Source: Stercorarius parasiticus
Taxonomy: Eukaryota > Chordata > Aves > Charadriiformes > Stercorariidae
DNA: 64,000 nucleotides
Direction of reading: 5' to 3'
NCBI GenBank assembly: GCA_013396915.1
Contig: VWZL01004590.1
Coordinates: forward strand, 632,899-696,898
The position numbers and the translations under genes were made by a program. Below, one piece after another: positions 58,501 to 64,000 of the stretch. The notes below the pieces were generated by a model that saw nothing but the letters and a program-made list of their open reading frames with translations, had not been told where the DNA came from and did no database searches. How positions within the stretch are numbered: the first letter of the stretch is position 1; every line of letters starts with the position of its first letter.

Positions 58501-61500
58501 ACTTAAAAAGACAAATGGAAACAAAAGCAATCTGCCCCCCTCCCCCCACCCCAATCCAAACTCTGAAGGAAATTTCAAGATTTGGTTTCAAAACCAAATG
58601 TTACAGCTTTTCCTTTGTGCTGCCACAGCTCACCCAGCACGGCAAGCAAACCTGGCTTCATTCACTTCAGCTGTTTCCACCACAAAGCATCGGTTTTCAA
58701 ACACAATATTAAAAAGTAAACAAAGCTCAAAACTTAGCAGTTTTGAAGTGTCTCCATTTTCCATACTTTGTTCCAAAAGCAAACTTCAGAAATGACACTA
58801 ATACCGGATTTAGCCAGGTCTAAATTAAAAAGTCAGCGAAGTTGTAATTCTCTTTTCAAGCTACTCAAACGTCAGAGATGCTCAGAGAGAAGTAACACTT
58901 GTCAGGCTGCTGTATCCATCACCTGCTGCTTTATGCTCCCGTTTAAACTCCGGGGGGCAGGCAGGGGCTGAGCACAAAGCCCTGCGCCATCCCCGGGGCC
59001 CCCACGCCTCCGGCAACACCTGAATCCTGCAGCACGATGCTCGGCACATCACTCATGCTCTTAATCCTCCCCTTCCCTTATCGAACACGCTGCTCGCATT
59101 TAGCTACACAAACAGAAGCCTAGAAAGAGAAAATCAGGGTATCTGCGGGGACCACTGCAGGATTTCTGGCAATCTGTGACAGCTCGGAGACACACAGACT
59201 TCAGGAGAGCTGAGCGATGTGTCCCTGTGAACCTGCTGAGGATGATCACAGCCTGGATGGAGTCCTGAGAAACCTGGGGTTTGGTTTACGAACACATATT
59301 TTCACATCTTGCTTTCCTAAGCTCCTTAATTATCTGTCTGGGTCAAAGCACTTGCAACTTCCTATAGAAAATATTCGTCCACGTTATCTAGACACATCCA
59401 TTAATGACTTTAATTGCAATCAAGTGCTTCTCGGTGCCACCAGCCTGCCTCACTTTTAGCTTTGAGCAACAGGACAAATATTTGATAAGCGAGATAAACC
59501 GGGAAGCGATGAGAGGATGCAAGGGCAGGGGTCCTCGGGGCTGGGACAGGGAAGATCTGGGCCACCGCCGGGTAATGCCTCCCACAGGTGGGGTCTGACA
59601 GTGATGGATGGGCCCAGCACCCAAACCCGCCACGTCGGGAAGGATGGAGTCGGGTTTCCCACCAAGGCACAGATAAGGGGTAGCTGGCGTTTAGCTTCGC
59701 GGTGCGCCCAAACAAGGCTTAGCAGAATTTTATTCATCATTTGAAGCCAAAGGCAACTTAGGTTTAAATCTAAACCAACCTTAGCATAGAAAGTAAAACA
59801 TTAACTGGCTCGTTCCCTCAGCTCCTGAGGTTAAAATAAACTCAGCCGCAATGAGGACTGCATCTATTGATGCAATCGCACTGCAGTGAGAAAATAACTT
59901 CAAAAGGCCCCAGTCTGACTGTCAGCACTGCATCAAAATAAACAAAAAAAGCCACAATCCCGAAACCTCCTAAGTCCCCAACCAAATGAAAGCACCAACT
60001 GCTCCTCAGAGCAGTCAACCATTTGCACATCACTTTATTGCTAGATGAGATACAAATCCATCTCCCTACTGACAAAAATAACATTTTTAGATACAAAGAG
60101 AATCAAGAAAAACAAATACAGGGTTAGTAACATATCCACTGAGCTGTAAATATATTGAGGCTGTTTTAGCATCTATACTGCAAGACTTTAAAAAAAGCCC
60201 ACAACTTTCAGGAGATTGAGGACGTAGCCTGCTGTTACCTGCCATATTTGGGTAATGACAGGATGAAAAAACTCTACAATATTAAAAAAGTATACAAAAC
60301 AGCAGTAGCAAAACGTACATGTGTCAAATATACACAGTGTTAGCTCAGCAGGGCTGCAATACTTTTCAAACTTCAAGGAGCTACTAACCAGGGGCTGTTT
60401 CTTATTTTAAAGGTTAATGTTTTAAAAAGTGGTGAGCAAACAAATATATAACAAATCCTTTTTCTGATGAAACCCACCGAGTGAGACTGTTTTGAGGGAA
60501 ACCTGTGGCTTCTGTCTAGAGTTTATTTTTGCAGTGTCTGAGGCCGTATCACGTTATGTTTTGTTACCATTTTCTAAAACCGAGAAACATTAAATAGTGG
60601 GTTCCCATGAGATCAAGGACATGCTTTGTGTTTTTCACTAAGAATTTACAATATACACATAAGAAGCTAAAGTAAATCGGAGGAAAACAGAGTGAAAGGC
60701 AAACCCGGTGGGATGACAGCAATGACAGCGGCAACCCAGCATTACAGACCCTGCTCAGCCCAGGGACCGACGCGGCAGCTAGAGGACTAAAGGAAGTACC
60801 CCAACATCACACTGCAAGCGCCTTTCTCTTTCTGTGGGTTTCAGAAAAGGAGAGGTTTTCAGGAAGAATTTAACTCATTAATGTTTTTTCTCATTACGCC
60901 CTTTATCAAACAGCAACAGATAAATTTATCGGACAGGCAGACAAAGAAAAAGGTGATGCAGAGCTCAAGCTGAGCCCAGGTCGGTGCTGTCGCGGGGGTC
61001 AGAGCGCAGGCAGCCTCTCGTGCACCACGAGCAGCATCTTCAGTTAAAAAAAAGAGGAAATGCAAAGACTCATACAGCTTGCGATTCTGATGTTCTGGCC
61101 CATTTCATCTCCTCCCACGGACATTTTGCTCGGAGAAGCTCTCTGTGTCACTTGCAGGCAAGGTCGACCTGTGCTCAATTATCTACACGGCTGGAGTGGT
61201 GTTAAACCACATCACCATTTGAAAGACTCCTTTGGCAGCTTCATTTAAATGATTTTGCTTATTTTACATATAAAATTTACACAAGATTACTTGGAACGAG
61301 GGGGAAAAAAAAAAAATCAATTGCGTGGAAAAAGCTGAGACTATCAGACATGGCTTTTCCATAAGCAAAGTGAAGCCAGAGCCTCCTGGCACTCAAGAAG
61401 CAAGCGCGCGTGCGTTTGCAGACGTCTGCCTCTGCCTGCTCATACACACACCTTCATGGGTGCACACATTCCCCAACATTTGAGAAGGTTTTAAGCAGGA

Positions 61501-64000
61501 AAACATCATCTCTCACCCCAGTTTTTACCTTAATGAAGATTGTCCACCAATTCACTATTTACAAATCAAGCTACCATTCCCTTCTGCCACGTGCCTCTGC
61601 TCCCCGCTCTGCCACCAGCGCTGGAGCAAAACGTTTTGTCCACACAGAGGACAATAAAAGAACTGGTAGTCAGGCTTAATCTTAATTTTGATGGTACAAA
61701 GCATCCCAGTTAGCATTTATAATTAGTCTACTACCATTAGTCTGTGGGTGGTAAAAGCCTTCAGGATCGTTTCAATAGCCGTTTTCAGAAGGGAAGACGG
61801 TAAGTAGGTGCGACATTGCTTGAAAAGAGTCAAAGTAGAGCACAATTCTTATAAATGTGTTTCCCTGGAAAACTTCAGGCATTTGCAAGGAGACAAAACT
61901 ATGGAAAACTGAGTAACTGCCAAAAATGCAATCAAGAACGGGCAGATTTTTTGTCTTCTTTTTCAAGGGACCAGAGAAGAGAGAGGGGAAAAAAGAGAGA
62001 GAGGGGAAAATACCCTAAGAAAATTAGTTCCACATGTTAAAAAGATTATCCATTTAGCCAATGTAACTTGACTAAGGTTATGCTCATGACAATGTATATG
62101 GCAGTATTTCAGAAAAAGGAAAGTCAGGCTATCCAACCTTAAAATGTAAAGCAGATGGTCTTCTCAATGGGATTGGATTTTTTTCTCCCTACACTCCTCA
62201 TTCCAGCCTCTAGGATGTGAAACTTAAAATATTTATATGGGGTTTTTTTCAGGTTGAGAACTTTTTGATTACTGGACATTTTTCAGCTCGCTGCATTTTG
62301 TTGGTCCTCTTCCCTTAAAAGAGAACATAAATTTGAGCATTTATCAGGAGCAAAATCGACCTGAAACTTTATTCTATTGGGAGAACTCTGGGTTTCATTT
62401 TTCTGGTTTGTTTTCAAGGTCACGTCAAAATGACTAACAAAAACGGGGAAACATTTAAGCCGCAAAGCAATACATGTAAACAGATGCAATCCTATAGCAA
62501 AAAGAGCATATCATTTTAGTATAATTACTGTGCTTATCCAATTTGGTCATGAATTCAATATACAGCAAGTATGCAGAAGAAACATGGTTCAATCTATGCA
62601 ATATTCCAGCTAGGACTGTGTAATTTTACAGCAACGTCAAAAAAGCCCCAAAAACCAAAGGGACATACAGACACACACTGAGAGCACGTGATTTCATTTC
62701 CTGATCTGTTTAACGCAATCGAGGCAGAATCTGATGGAGTTTGTTTGGAGAAACGCTGCAGCACAGGAACACTAAGGCTGGAGTGAGGTATTAAAGAGAT
62801 CTACTTGAATCAGAAAAAAAAATATCCAAGAACGACAAGCTTAAACATAGGAATTTATAGATCACAAATCACGACACTAAACTTCTGTGCATAAAATGAA
62901 TGGGCTGATGCTAACGTAATTACAGAACTGTTTTCTTTAAATGTCCAAGAGTATCATTTTTCAGGATCTCTCAGCAGGAACCATCAACACACACACGATA
63001 AATATCATGATAACAGCCTTCCCCTCCAACTCCTGCTGCAGCGCTCCTGAACGATAGCTGTCTAATACAGCCTGCACCCAGAAAGACACAAAAGTGTAAA
63101 ACTTTTAACACACACTGCAGTCTGTTCTCGGCTGTTTCCACGCAAGGCGCCAACACTTTTTTCACGAGAAAAACAACACACGAGTAACAACCTGAAAGTG
63201 GCTGTGCATCGGTACCTTCCTGTACGAGTTAGTGTCTAATAAAAAGTACAAGAGTATTCTCATATGATGATAGTATTTGCATTAATAAAGTAGAAGAGTT
63301 TTAAGGTCACGTGTTTACATACCTCATTTGCATTGTTTTTCTTTGATATAATCCACACCCTTCCTTTTCCCAGTGGAAGGGCGCAGGAGCAATTCTTTAC
63401 CCTCCTAAATTCTTAGGAGGCTTAATTTCTCAATTAAATTTTACAAGTAGTTAAAAAATTAACTCAAGAAGATAAACACTTTGCATCAATTATTACCACA
63501 ATCGTTCTCTCCAACCTGGATGCAAAGTTATTTGAAAGTAACTGTTACATCTCAAACTGACCCAGGGCTTAACATTGACTTGAACTTGACCCCCTCACGC
63601 TGCCCATGCAGAGGTGAGTTCAAGGGACACCAACCCTCGGGTGCGAGACCCTACCAAACCCTCCGAAGCGCTTTGAGAGCTGCGCACCCGAGGGAGACGC
63701 GTGTCCCAGAGCTGCGATGCTTGCAGAGGGTGACACCTCCGGCTGCCGAGCTGTGCGCGTTAACTCATCTCCCTGTTTTCACACGGCTGGTTTTGGCACG
63801 CTGGCTCATCTAGGTGCTGTGGCTGGAAAATCGAGCTCTTGACAGAGATTTACAGCATGGCATATATATTAAAAAATCTTCCAGTTTAACGTCAGCACAT
63901 TTTATGGGTTAGAAAGAAGTAATTACTGGGCTATATCCCACCTGCAGACGTAGCCTCCCAAAACACTGCTCAAACCAAACCTGGTTTATGCAGCAGCTGT
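55517..64000 (-). other. CACHD1 intron 1, partial
   Basis: 8484 bp upstream of the first exon found. No coding exon, CpG-island promoter or transposon is recognised. It contains short G and C runs (56808, 57373), a motif cluster at 63303-63347 and the inverted repeat at 63634. The true promoter and first exon should lie further right. Confidence 0.75.
63634..63694. repeat. Perfect 12-bp inverted repeat, CpG-rich
   Basis: CCCTCGGGTGCG at 63634-63645 is exactly complementary to CGCACCCGAGGG at 63683-63694, with a 37-base spacer. It could form a GC-rich stem-loop. It sits in a locally CpG-rich patch of intron 1. Confidence 0.8.

Noticed and set aside
63326..63337. Canonical OCT4-SOX2 composite element
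   Set aside because: The octamer and SOX-like words overlap in the wrong relative order and orientation for the canonical CATTGTTATGCAAAT arrangement.
1..64000. CRISPR array, operon, phage or other prokaryote-type system
   Set aside because: No spaced direct-repeat arrays, ribosome-binding sites or clustered genes. The window is a single spliced vertebrate gene with avian repeats.

Overview
The window is nuclear DNA of a bird. It has spliced genes with GT-AG introns, and the dispersed repeats are CR1 LINEs ending in ATTCTRTG-type tails plus one solo LTR of the avian ERVL type (TGTCCTGGTTT...AAACCAC(A)ACA). These repeats are typical of avian, probably neoavian, genomes; I cannot name the species. 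There is no sign of prokaryotic, viral-genome or organellar organisation.

The whole window lies inside one protein-coding gene on the minus strand, which I recognise as CACHD1 (VWFA and cache domain-containing protein 1, an alpha2delta-like single-pass membrane protein). I could place fifteen consecutive coding exons with consensus splice sites. Read right to left they lie at 55454-55516, 45765-45913, 32270-32376, 22382-22508, 19399-19543, 17533-17749, 13018-13167, 11678-11911, 8787-8936, 8087-8210, 7451-7568, 5550-5718, 3375-3517, 2593-2774 and 789-899. They total 2189 nt, keep one open frame across every junction, and code for 729 codons plus 2 nt. Exon numbers 2-16 assume that one upstream exon (start codon and signal peptide) lies beyond the right edge. 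The rest of the second Cache region, the cysteine-rich region, the transmembrane segment and the cytoplasmic tail lie beyond the left edge.

Layout by function: exons 2-5 code for the N-terminal ectodomain (VWA_N-like), exons 6-9 for the VWA domain with a degenerate metal site (DHGAS), exons 9-12 for the first Cache region, exons 13-15 for the linker leading to the second Cache region, and exon 16 for the start of that region. Introns 2, 3 and 4 are large (about 9.5, 13.4 and 9.8 kb) and the right 8.5 kb is part of intron 1; the exons from 5 onward are tightly clustered.

The introns hold seven CR1 fragments (five antisense to the gene, two sense), one complete solo LTR with a perfect 5-bp target duplication, several short direct duplications, microsatellites and long homopolymers. 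A 78-bp inverted-repeat element with tRNA-Phe-like sequence at 37636-37713 is the least explained structure. I found no second gene, no confident RNA gene and no evidence for a new multi-gene system; the remaining open frames look like chance.
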